Shown here piece after piece: positions 1 through 5,633 of a stretch of DNA of 7,060 nucleotides. This DNA comes from Ahrensia sp. Its GTDB lineage: Bacteria; Pseudomonadota; Alphaproteobacteria; Rhizobiales; Rhizobiaceae. The stretch lies in contig QILU01000158.1 in NCBI GenBank assembly GCA_003233475.1, positions 1 through 7,060 of the forward strand, written 5' to 3'. Every line of letters starts with the position of its first letter. The stretch's first letter is position 1. The notes under the pieces were generated by a model. The model worked only from the letters and a program-made list of their open reading frames with translations. It had not been told where the DNA came from and ran no database searches. Position numbers and translations under genes: made by a program.

Positions 1-112
1 GTTCAAGAGCCATCATATCCACGGTTTCAAGCGGCACTTCAATTCCTTTTTCGGCCAAGAATATTCGCACCCGCCGGGGGTTGGGAGCTTTCCCACCATC
101 AAATAATTTCAT
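1..112 (-). CDS. Glutathione S-transferase, N-terminal fragment (runs off left edge)
   Basis: Only the first 37 codons are in the window. The visible protein starts MKLFDGGKAPNPRRVR and continues IFLAEKGIEVPLETVDM. This is the first beta strand, first helix and second strand of the thioredoxin-like N-terminal domain of soluble glutathione S-transferases; the segment around 'PNPRRVRIFLAEKGI' is typical of bacterial family members. Such enzymes conjugate glutathione to electrophiles or act as peroxidases or reductases in the cytoplasm; the substrate cannot be told from this piece. The ATG at 112-110 is preceded by a good AAAGGA ribosome-binding site (plus positions 122-127) at 9 nt spacing, which supports the start. 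The nuclease gene on the same strand ends 35 bp upstream, so co-transcription is plausible. The C-terminal helical domain lies outside the window. Confidence 0.85.
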   Translation of the reverse strand, partial: MKLFDGGKAPNPRRVRIFLAEKGIEVPLETVDMMALE

Positions 113-147
113 ACTCTTATATCCTTTATTTAATTATTACATTAAGT

Positions 148-747
148 TTATTGAGATAACCTATTCCACCACAAGGATAATTTTCTCCACAAGCCAGTTT
201 CTTCGGACGGAACACTTGACGCGTCGCCCCTGTTTGCGCGGCGCCACTCCTGCGGGTTTTCAAATGACCCCTGCCAAATCCCGGCCTTTGCTCTGCGGGC
301 TGCGGCTTCTTCGCGCGCATAACCGCCATAATTTATCGCCCAACCGTTTGAAACAAGGGCTGCGTTTAGCTCCATTCCCTCAACATCACACACAGCCAGC
401 CACCTGTCATACTGGTCGAATCCGCCGGAAGAGCATCTGACTTCTTTTCCCCGCACCATTTTATTGAGAGCGGCTTTTGATTCCACTCCACATTCCCATG
501 GAGCATTATTTTTGGTGCAAATTTGAGAAATCTCCGGAGCATCAATTCCGGAAAGGCGCAGAATTTCGTCCTCAATTATGATCGAATCGCCATCAACAAC
601 CCATGCTCTCCCGTCAAAAACCTGTGAATTGCGCGCGTTTAACCAGTTCACCACAACAGCAAGAATCATCAGAAATGCAGCGGCGATTATCACCTCCCTG
701 AAGAGAGAGCGTTTTCGCCTTGCCCGGTATTTTCGATTTTGTGCCAT
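148..747 (-). CDS. Membrane-anchored thermonuclease (staphylococcal nuclease-like) family protein
   Basis: Predicted 199 aa. A basic N-terminus (residues 1-17) is followed by one hydrophobic helix (about 18-36), giving an N-in anchor or uncleaved signal, so the catalytic domain should face the periplasm. The SNase fold covers about 43-173. Its active-site set is intact: VVDGDS (D54, like SNase D21), RLSGIDAPE (R64, D69 and E72, like R35, D40 and E43) and QYDRWLA (R115, like R87). The family cleaves DNA and RNA with Ca2+; the true substrate here is unknown. Four cysteines (77, 86, 105, 120) lie in the exported domain and could form disulfides. The C-terminal tail is Trp-rich and uncharacterised. 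The ATG at 747 was chosen because the hydrophobic anchor then follows normally; an in-frame TTG at 822 would add 25 residues in AT-rich promoter-like sequence and is less likely. The ribosome-binding site (AAAAG) is weak. The GST gene lies just downstream. Confidence 0.88.
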   Translation of the reverse strand: MAQNRKYRARRKRSLFREVIIAAAFLMILAVVVNWLNARNSQVFDGRAWVVDGDSIIIEDEILRLSGIDAPEISQICTKNNAPWECGVESKAALNKMVRGKEVRCSSGGFDQYDRWLAVCDVEGMELNAALVSNGWAINYGGYAREEAAARRAKAGIWQGSFENPQEWRRANRGDASSVPSEETGLWRKLSLWWNRLSQ

Positions 748-776
748 CAAGCAATTCTTTTGAGTTTTGATCGAGA

Positions 777-832
777 TTTTAACCAATTGGTCGTTGATAA
801 AAACTACCAATTTTTTGACCAATGTTAACCAG
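777..832. promoter_or_regulatory. Divergent control region with ACCAAT repeats and CtrA-like TTAACC boxes
   Basis: This AT-rich spacer separates the nuclease gene (minus, start 747) from the kinase gene (plus, start 889). The hexamer ACCAAT occurs three times on the plus strand (782-787, 806-811, 818-823); the first lies in a perfect 10-bp palindrome ACCAATTGGT (782-791). TTTTAACCAAT (777-787) and TTTTGACCAAT (813-823) are near-identical copies. TTAACCAA (779-786) and TTAACCAG (825-832) each match seven of eight bases of the TTAACCAT box described for the alphaproteobacterial regulator CtrA. A TATTAT hexamer at 856-861 could be a -10 element for the kinase, but I find no good -35 partner. The repeats are directly seen; regulator identity is inference. 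Confidence 0.4.
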
Positions 833-888
833 AAATTTTGTGTCTGCAGGTTAATTATTATCTTAGCGAATTAATTCAGTTGAGTAGC

Positions 889-2490
889 ATGCTAAAATCC
901 GCCATCCCCACCCAGGATAAATCCCCTTCCCCGGACAAAACCATCGTCCAACGCCGTGTTGCCCATGAGGGCGATATGTCACGGAAGGCTGTTCGCAATC
1001 TGCGAAAAGGGCTGGGAAGTACAGGTGCGGATGGTAAACCCGCGAAAAATCAGTTTGCGGCAGAGGTTCTGGTTCGCCACGCGACATTGCAGACAAATGG
1101 AATTCCCGTCTTTCTCACACTTGCGGGATTAGGATATTTTTTCGCCCGCTCCGCGGTTTCTCCGCTGTTTGCCGGAATCTGGTTTGGATTTTGTGCGGTC
1201 CTCGCTATCGCTTCCCTGTTTCTGGCTAAGCGGTATCAAAGCGTTGGGCGTGAAAGCGACAATATCAGCAAATGGATATTCATATTCCAGGGACTAACCG
1301 CCTCTGCCGGATTGTTGTGGGCAGCATTGCTTGCAATCTATCCTCTTATGGGAGCGAATGGCGCGGTTTCGGTTTTGGTATTTTCCGCAACGTTAATTGT
1401 ATCTGCCCTCGCGTTTCTTAGCGCTCGGTATTTGCGATTTGGAGTACTGATAGCCACCCTGCCGGCCACATTGGTTGTAGCAGGTCGTATGATAATCGAA
1501 GGCTCGATTGCTTCAATCGCCATAGCCCTATTGCTAATCGCTTTCCTGTTTTTCTTCCAGTTCCTTGGGGGAATAATGCGAAAATCACTCATCGATTATT
1601 TAAGGTCAAAGGCCGAACGTGATCAGCTCATTATGGAGTTGGAAGCCGCGCGTTCCATTTCCGAAGAAGCCCGCCGCCGTGCCGAAGAATCCAACCTGGC
1701 CAAATCCAGATTTTTGGCAACCATGAGCCATGAATTGCGCACCCCGCTAAACGCCATTCTTGGGTTTTCAGAAGTGATTTCTAATGAGCTAATGGGACCG
1801 TTGAACAATGCGCATTACAAAGAATATATTGGCGACATTCATCGCTCCGGCGCTCACCTGTTGAAATTGATCAACGAAATTCTCGACCTCTCAAGAGTTG
1901 AGGCCGGGCGCTATGAATTGAACGAAGAAGCAACCAGTCTGGCTCATGCAGCTGAAGAATCCCAGCAAATGATCAAGTTAAAGGCTTCGGAGAAAAATGT
2001 AACGCTGGTAATGCAGATACAACCCGATCTGCCGCAAATCTGGGCCGATGCCCGCGCCATCAGACAGTTGATCTTGAATCTTCTTTCCAACGCATTAAAA
2101 TTCACTCCCTCCGGTGGGAATATTTGCCTCAAGGTTGGTTGGACCGCGGGAGGCGGCCAATATGTTTCCATCAAAGACACAGGCCCGGGAATTCCCGAAG
2201 ATGAAATTCCAATTGTGCTTTCCTCATTTGGTCAAGGCTCCATCGCGATCAAGTCTGCGGAACAGGGCACCGGCCTTGGCCTGCCAATTGTCCAGGCTTT
2301 GGTGCAAATGCATGATGGCGAGTTCGAGTTGAAATCCAAATTACGCGAGGGTACGGAAGTCATTGCCACATTCCCGCGAAGCCGGGTGTTAGAAGTCATG
2401 CCCGCCGTGCCGGTGGACAAAAATACCACCGAACCCCGTGGCCCGCGCAGGTTCATCAATGCGGCAAAAAAATCCAGCGTGTCCGCATAG
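889..2490 (+). CDS. Six-helix membrane sensor histidine kinase, DivJ/PleC-like HisKA type
   Basis: 533 aa from the chosen ATG. Six hydrophobic helices lie at about residues 73-86, 92-113, 129-153, 159-178, 184-199 and 207-228, with almost no periplasmic domain. A charged coiled coil (about 239-271) leads into the HisKA domain with MSHELRTPLN; H281 is the expected phosphorylation site. The following GDIHRSGAHLLKLINEILD and SRVEAGRYEL segments resemble the DivJ/PleC/PdhS kinases that act on DivK. The ATPase domain has an N box (NLLSNALKF, N397/N401), G1 box (DTGPGI, 430-435), F447, and G2 box (GTGLGL, 460-465), so it should be active. A basic low-complexity tail follows. No receiver domain is fused and no response regulator is adjacent, so the partner is unknown. 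Start uncertain: ATG 889 has a weak ribosome site but coding-like codons follow it; ATG 976 (residue 30) has GAGG 5 nt upstream; TTG 838 lies in AT-rich sequence. Confidence 0.88.
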   Translation: MLKSAIPTQDKSPSPDKTIVQRRVAHEGDMSRKAVRNLRKGLGSTGADGKPAKNQFAAEVLVRHATLQTNGIPVFLTLAGLGYFFARSAVSPLFAGIWFGFCAVLAIASLFLAKRYQSVGRESDNISKWIFIFQGLTASAGLLWAALLAIYPLMGANGAVSVLVFSATLIVSALAFLSARYLRFGVLIATLPATLVVAGRMIIEGSIASIAIALLLIAFLFFFQFLGGIMRKSLIDYLRSKAERDQLIMELEAARSISEEARRRAEESNLAKSRFLATMSHELRTPLNAILGFSEVISNELMGPLNNAHYKEYIGDIHRSGAHLLKLINEILDLSRVEAGRYELNEEATSLAHAAEESQQMIKLKASEKNVTLVMQIQPDLPQIWADARAIRQLILNLLSNALKFTPSGGNICLKVGWTAGGGQYVSIKDTGPGIPEDEIPIVLSSFGQGSIAIKSAEQGTGLGLPIVQALVQMHDGEFELKSKLREGTEVIATFPRSRVLEVMPAVPVDKNTTEPRGPRRFINAAKKSSVSA

Positions 2491-2496
2491 AATATC

Positions 2497-3519
2497 CTAT
2501 TCGCCCTTCCCGCTGACTGCTGCTTCTTCGAACGTTGCCATTCCCGTGTGGCAAAGGGCGGCGGCTTTAATAATTCCTGCCGCAAGAGCGGCCCCGGTGC
2601 CTTCGCCAAGACGCATGTTCAAATTTAACAACGGCTCCTTGTTCATCGCTTTTAAGGCTTTGGCGTGGGCGGGTTCAGCACTGACATGGGCAAAAATACA
2701 GTGGTCGAGGCTGGTGGGCTCGGCCGCATAAAGAACCGCGGCCGCTGCACTGGCAACAAAACCGTCAATAACAACTGGAATTCGCTGCACCCTGCCCGCC
2801 AAAATTGCTCCCGCCATGGCTGCAATTTCGCGCCCCCCCAACCGGCGCAATACTTCCAACGGGTCGCCCAGGTGTTCCTTATGCAATTCAATGGCGCGGG
2901 CGATAACATCCGCTTTTAACGCCACCCCCTTGGGATCATGCCCGGTGCCGGGCCCCACCCAATCCTGGGCCTTGCCGCCAAACAAAGCCAGATAAATTGC
3001 CGAGGCAATTGTTGTATTACCAATGCCCATTTCTCCGATGCACAATAAATCAGTGCCCCCGGCAATGGCCTCCATGCCAAAAGCCATTGTGGCCGCACAG
3101 GTACGCTCATCCATCGCCGCTTCCTGGGTAATATCGTTTGTTGGCTGTTCCAGCGCCAAATCGAAAACTTTCAAACCCAAATCATTAGCGATACATATCT
3201 GATTGATCGCCGCCCCGCCCGCTGTGAAATTAGCCACCATTTGCGCCGTCACTTCAGAAGGAAATGGAGAGACTCCTTGTTTTGTAACGCCATGATTTCC
3301 GGCAAATATGGCGACCAATGGCCGGGTGATTTGTGGTTTCCGCCCGGTCCAGGTGGCAAGCCAAACCGCCAGATCCTCAAGCTTTCCCAATGCACCGGGG
3401 GGCTTTGTCAATTGGCTGTCCCGTTCGGCCACCAGTTGCGCGGCATGGGTGTCTGGCCCCGGCATGGAGTTCAACAGATTGCGAATATCATCAAAGGGCA
3501 GGCCGGAGTTTTGCTGCAT
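2497..3519 (-). CDS. cobT: Nicotinate-nucleotide--dimethylbenzimidazole phosphoribosyltransferase
   Basis: 340 aa, close to the usual family length. CobT transfers phosphoribose from nicotinate mononucleotide to 5,6-dimethylbenzimidazole, giving alpha-ribazole phosphate for the cobalamin lower ligand; it is cytoplasmic. Family motifs are all present: TKPPGALGKLE (38-48), FAGNHGV (72-78), GEMGIGNTT (162-170), LGGREIAAMAGAIL (227-240), IDGF (251-254) and RLGEGTGA (303-310). E306 in the last motif matches the catalytic glutamate of Salmonella CobT (E317). The ATG at 3519 has a modest GGAA site 5 nt upstream and no competing nearby start. In older Pseudomonas denitrificans/Rhizobium nomenclature this protein is called CobU. 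It converges on the kinase gene (6 bp between stops) and diverges from cobV. I see nothing broken or unusual in the coding sequence. Confidence 0.97.
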   Translation of the reverse strand: MQQNSGLPFDDIRNLLNSMPGPDTHAAQLVAERDSQLTKPPGALGKLEDLAVWLATWTGRKPQITRPLVAIFAGNHGVTKQGVSPFPSEVTAQMVANFTAGGAAINQICIANDLGLKVFDLALEQPTNDITQEAAMDERTCAATMAFGMEAIAGGTDLLCIGEMGIGNTTIASAIYLALFGGKAQDWVGPGTGHDPKGVALKADVIARAIELHKEHLGDPLEVLRRLGGREIAAMAGAILAGRVQRIPVVIDGFVASAAAAVLYAAEPTSLDHCIFAHVSAEPAHAKALKAMNKEPLLNLNMRLGEGTGAALAAGIIKAAALCHTGMATFEEAAVSGKGE

Positions 3520-3545
3520 GGGATTTCCAGTTTGGTGTGGCTCAA

Positions 3546-3574
3546 ATTCTCAAACCTCTCTATAAGCGTCTCAA
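3546..3574 (-). promoter_or_regulatory. Candidate cobT promoter
   Basis: On the minus strand, TTGAGA (3574-3569; five of six to the sigma-70 -35 consensus) is followed after exactly 17 bp by GAGAAT (3551-3546; four of six to the -10). Transcription would begin near 3539, giving a leader of about 20 nt before the cobT ATG, too short for a riboswitch. On the plus strand TATAAG (3561-3566) could serve as a -10 for cobV, but I find no convincing -35. TCTCAA occurs twice, 21 bp apart (3548 and 3569), and AAGCGT twice, 12 bp apart (3564 and 3576). All of this is pattern matching in a 126-bp gap. Confidence 0.3.
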
Positions 3575-3645
3575 CAAGCGTTACAACTCCTCACCGCCGA
3601 AACACCTGTGGGCTGTGGCAGCAAGTTCAAATCCAAAGGCCCGCC

Positions 3646-4458
3646 ATGCTGAATTCTCTGGTTAGAGATACAATTTCGAGCATTCGCTTTTTATCGCGTC
3701 TTCCGATTCCGGCGAAGAGCGCGAACGATGAACCGTTGAATTTTGAAAAAACTGCTCACACTTTCCCGCTGGCCGGTCTGGTAATTGCCTTACCGGCTGC
3801 TGCGGTGCTTTGGATTGCTGCCCTTGTCGGCCTGCAATCTGTTGCCAGCGCAATTCTCGCCATTCTTATCTTGACCCTCACAACGGGGGCCCTTCACGAA
3901 GACGGATTGGCTGATACGGCAGATGGGTTTTGGGGCGGGCAAACACCGAAACGAAGACTGGAAATCATGCGAGACAGCGCCATTGGCACCTATGGCATCC
4001 TTGCGCTTATTTTTTCAATTGCCCTGCGCATCACCCTGTTGGCCAACTTGATTGAAGTGCTTTCCGGTTTTCAATCGGCACTTCTGCTGTTGGCCATCGT
4101 TAGCATATCCCGGTTCGCCATGTTGCAGCCATGGCTAACACTACCTGCTGCGCGAACTGCGGTATCCACAAGCCGCAAAAACAAAAAGGATGATGCTGGT
4201 TTATCAGCCCGTTACAGCGGCCCGGATTTCCAGACATTTTTCCGCGCAGGCATTCTCCTCCTGCCCGCCTGTTTGATAATTCTATTCATATACGGAGTTT
4301 GGGGATTTATTGTTGCGCTTGTTGTTTTGCAACTTCTTGTCTTTGGCATGAGCCGTCTTAGCCAAACCTATGTGGGGGGCCATACGGGGGATACGTTAGG
4401 GGCCACTCAACAAATTAGCGAAGCAGGGCTTTTGCTCGCTCTAGTATTTGTTATGTAG
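3646..4458 (+). CDS. cobV: Adenosylcobinamide-GDP ribazoletransferase (cobalamin synthase)
   Basis: 270 aa, normal for the family (CobS of enteric bacteria, CobV in Pseudomonas denitrificans naming). It is an integral inner-membrane enzyme that condenses adenosylcobinamide-GDP with alpha-ribazole or its 5'-phosphate, releasing GMP; the product of CobT feeds this step. Diagnostic motifs: FLSRLPIP near the N-terminus (15-22), the acidic, likely metal-binding HEDGLADTADGFWGG (84-98), RDSAIGTYG (109-117) and GGHTGDTLGATQQ (244-256). Hydrophobic segments lie at about 42-62, 66-80, 115-138, 143-160, 201-236 and 259-270. A longer reading frame extends back to 3241, antisense to cobT, but the real start is ATG 3646: it has AAAGG (3635-3639) at 6 nt spacing and the protein then begins like family members. 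The stop codon is 5 bp before the DUF1289 start, so these genes are probably one operon. Confidence 0.96.
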   Translation: MLNSLVRDTISSIRFLSRLPIPAKSANDEPLNFEKTAHTFPLAGLVIALPAAAVLWIAALVGLQSVASAILAILILTLTTGALHEDGLADTADGFWGGQTPKRRLEIMRDSAIGTYGILALIFSIALRITLLANLIEVLSGFQSALLLLAIVSISRFAMLQPWLTLPAARTAVSTSRKNKKDDAGLSARYSGPDFQTFFRAGILLLPACLIILFIYGVWGFIVALVVLQLLVFGMSRLSQTYVGGHTGDTLGATQQISEAGLLLALVFVM

Positions 4459-4463
4459 GGGCA

Positions 4464-4730
4464 ATGGAAAACATCAAATCACCCTGCGTTCTTATTTGTT
4501 CCATCGAACAAAATTCCGGCCATTGTTATGGCTGCGGCAGAACACGAGAAGAAATTGCCGAATGGATTGATTTCACACCTGAGCAGCGCACCAGACTCAT
4601 GGCGGATGTTTTGCCCTCACGGATATCAAAACTAGAGCGGCGGCCAAGGCGAGTGACAAAACGCGCTCGCCAGCGCAACGCTGCCACACAACGCGATGTA
4701 CTCGAAATAACATCCAATTCAAAGATTTAA
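4464..4730 (+). CDS. DUF1289 family small cysteine-rich protein
   Basis: 88 aa. The N-terminal half carries the DUF1289 signature: SPCVLIC (6-12) then GHCYGCGRTREEIAEW (19-34). Cysteines C8, C12, C21 and C24 are spaced C-x3-C-x8-C-x2-C, which suggests a bound metal or Fe-S cluster; that is inference, as the family has no settled function. After a short helix (residues 38-50) comes an unusually basic stretch (55-72, rich in Arg and Lys) and a polar tail, which could contact nucleic acid or acidic lipid. The start ATG lies 5 bp after the cobV stop; the AGGGG ribosome site (4457-4461) overlaps that stop and is only 2 nt from the ATG. Its stop codon in turn overlaps the ribosome site of the next gene. 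Coupled expression with both neighbours is likely; a role in cobalamin metabolism is not established. Confidence 0.88.
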   Translation: MENIKSPCVLICSIEQNSGHCYGCGRTREEIAEWIDFTPEQRTRLMADVLPSRISKLERRPRRVTKRARQRNAATQRDVLEITSNSKI

Positions 4731-4742
4731 GGAATTTTGCCC

Positions 4743-5447
4743 ATGGGACGTTTTTTCTGGATCTTCATCGGAATAATGGGCCTTGTTTTAATAGCGCTCA
4801 TTGCCAGCGGTGATACTGGCAAAACGCTGGGGTTTGAGTCCAACCAATTCGCAGCATTTTCCGTCATGGCTTTGTGGGCGGTTCTCATTGGCAGCGGGGT
4901 GTTCAGCCGGGGAATTAAATTTGGCGACACCTTGAAGCAAATGGCGGTCTGGGTTGTTATTATTCTGCTACTCATGAGCGGATATGTTTTTCGCTATGAC
5001 ATGCAGGATATGGCTTCACGCCTGACTGGCGGCCTGGTTCCGGGCAGCCCGATCTCCACCACAAATGATGAGGGGCGCACAGAAGTAACGCTCATTCGTT
5101 CCGAAAATGGGCACTTTGAGGCAAATGCCGGGGTAAACGGAAAATCCGTGCGTTTTTTGGTTGATACCGGCGCAACGGCTATCGTTTTGAGTGCTTCAGA
5201 TGCCGAATTGGCCGGTATAAATATCGAAGCACTTTCTTTTACGGTGATAACCCAAACAGCCAACGGAACCGGACGATCGGCAAGGGCTAAAATAGAGACA
5301 CTTTATCTTGGCGGTATTGAGCGTAAAAACCTCACGGTGCTTGTCGCGGAACCGGGAAAGTTAGACCAAAGCCTGTTGGGGCAGCAGTTTTTAGAATCCC
5401 TCGCATCTTATGAAAAACGGGGGGATCGACTGACTTTACGCGATTAG
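4743..5447 (+). CDS. Membrane-anchored retropepsin-like aspartic protease (TIGR02281 / clan AA)
   Basis: 234 aa. Three hydrophobic helices (about 5-22, 36-54, 68-84) are followed by a soluble domain (about 108-234) of retropepsin type. The catalytic aspartate is D141 in FLVDTGATAIVLS (138-150). The second family motif LLGQQFLESL (211-220) matches the 'LLG..FL' found near the end of single-domain aspartic proteases, which work as homodimers. With a short cytoplasmic N-terminus and three helices, the protease domain would sit in the periplasm; this is a topology inference. Substrates of the bacterial family are largely unknown. The ATG at 4743 is preferred over TTG at 4737 because AAGGA (4729-4733) lies 9 nt from the ATG but only 3 nt from the TTG. 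The ribosome site overlaps the upstream TAA stop, so translation is probably coupled to the DUF1289 gene. It is the last protein gene before tRNA-Thr. Confidence 0.9.
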   Translation: MGRFFWIFIGIMGLVLIALIASGDTGKTLGFESNQFAAFSVMALWAVLIGSGVFSRGIKFGDTLKQMAVWVVIILLLMSGYVFRYDMQDMASRLTGGLVPGSPISTTNDEGRTEVTLIRSENGHFEANAGVNGKSVRFLVDTGATAIVLSASDAELAGINIEALSFTVITQTANGTGRSARAKIETLYLGGIERKNLTVLVAEPGKLDQSLLGQQFLESLASYEKRGDRLTLRD

Positions 5448-5513
5448 CGCAATTTCAAATTCGCCCTTGCGGGAGCTTTATGAATACGGTAATCCGACCA
5501 ACAATTAAATAAA

Positions 5514-5541
5514 CGGCTAACAGAATTGAAACTTTTAGCCG
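5514..5541 (+). other. Inverted repeat (hairpin) upstream of tRNA-Thr
   Basis: CGGCTAA (5514-5520) and TTAGCCG (5535-5541) are a perfect 7-bp inverted repeat with a 14-nt loop, ending 16 bp before the tRNA. No T-run follows, so it is not a standard intrinsic terminator. A TTGAAA hexamer (5526-5531) in the loop could be a -35 element for the tRNA, but the best -10-like hexamer (TAAACT, 5546-5551) is only 14 bp away. A second, weaker repeat, CGCAA (5448-5452) with TTGCG (5467-5471), directly follows the protease stop. Confidence 0.35.
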
Positions 5542-5557
5542 CTACTAAACTTCTAAT

Positions 5558-5633
5558 GCCCTTATAGCTCAGTTGGTAGAGCAACTGATTTGTAATCAGT
5601 AGGTCCCGAGTTCAAATCTTGGTGGGGGCACCA
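5558..5633 (+). tRNA. tRNA-Thr (anticodon UGU)
   Basis: A complete 76-nt cloverleaf with encoded CCA. Acceptor stem GCCCTTA pairs with TGGGGGC (5623-5629), including two adjacent G-U wobbles. The D arm has stem GCTC/GAGC and loop AGTTGGTA. The anticodon stem ACTGA/TCAGT encloses loop TTTGTAA, with anticodon TGT at 5591-5593 reading ACA and related threonine codons. The T arm is CCGAG/CTTGG with loop TTCAAAT. The discriminator base is A (5630) and CCA occupies 5631-5633. The pattern closely follows known bacterial tRNA-Thr(UGU). It could be read through from the upstream operon or have its own promoter; the sequence does not decide. Confidence 0.97.

Noticed and set aside
81..440. Plus-strand frame of 119 codons opposite the GST and nuclease genes
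   Set aside because: It runs antisense to two recognised genes and its protein has no domain-like character.
748..822. TTG start at 822 for the nuclease
   Set aside because: The extra 25 codons overlap AT-rich repeat-bearing promoter sequence, and the ATG at 747 gives a normal anchor topology.
3520..3645. Cobalamin riboswitch between cobT and cobV
   Set aside because: No B12-box or conserved core segments are visible on either strand, and the gap is too small to hold a full riboswitch plus two promoters.
3241..3645. Long N-terminal extension of CobV antisense to cobT
   Set aside because: The extra 135 codons lie mostly opposite a clear cobT gene, do not resemble CobV, and a good ribosome site precedes ATG 3646.
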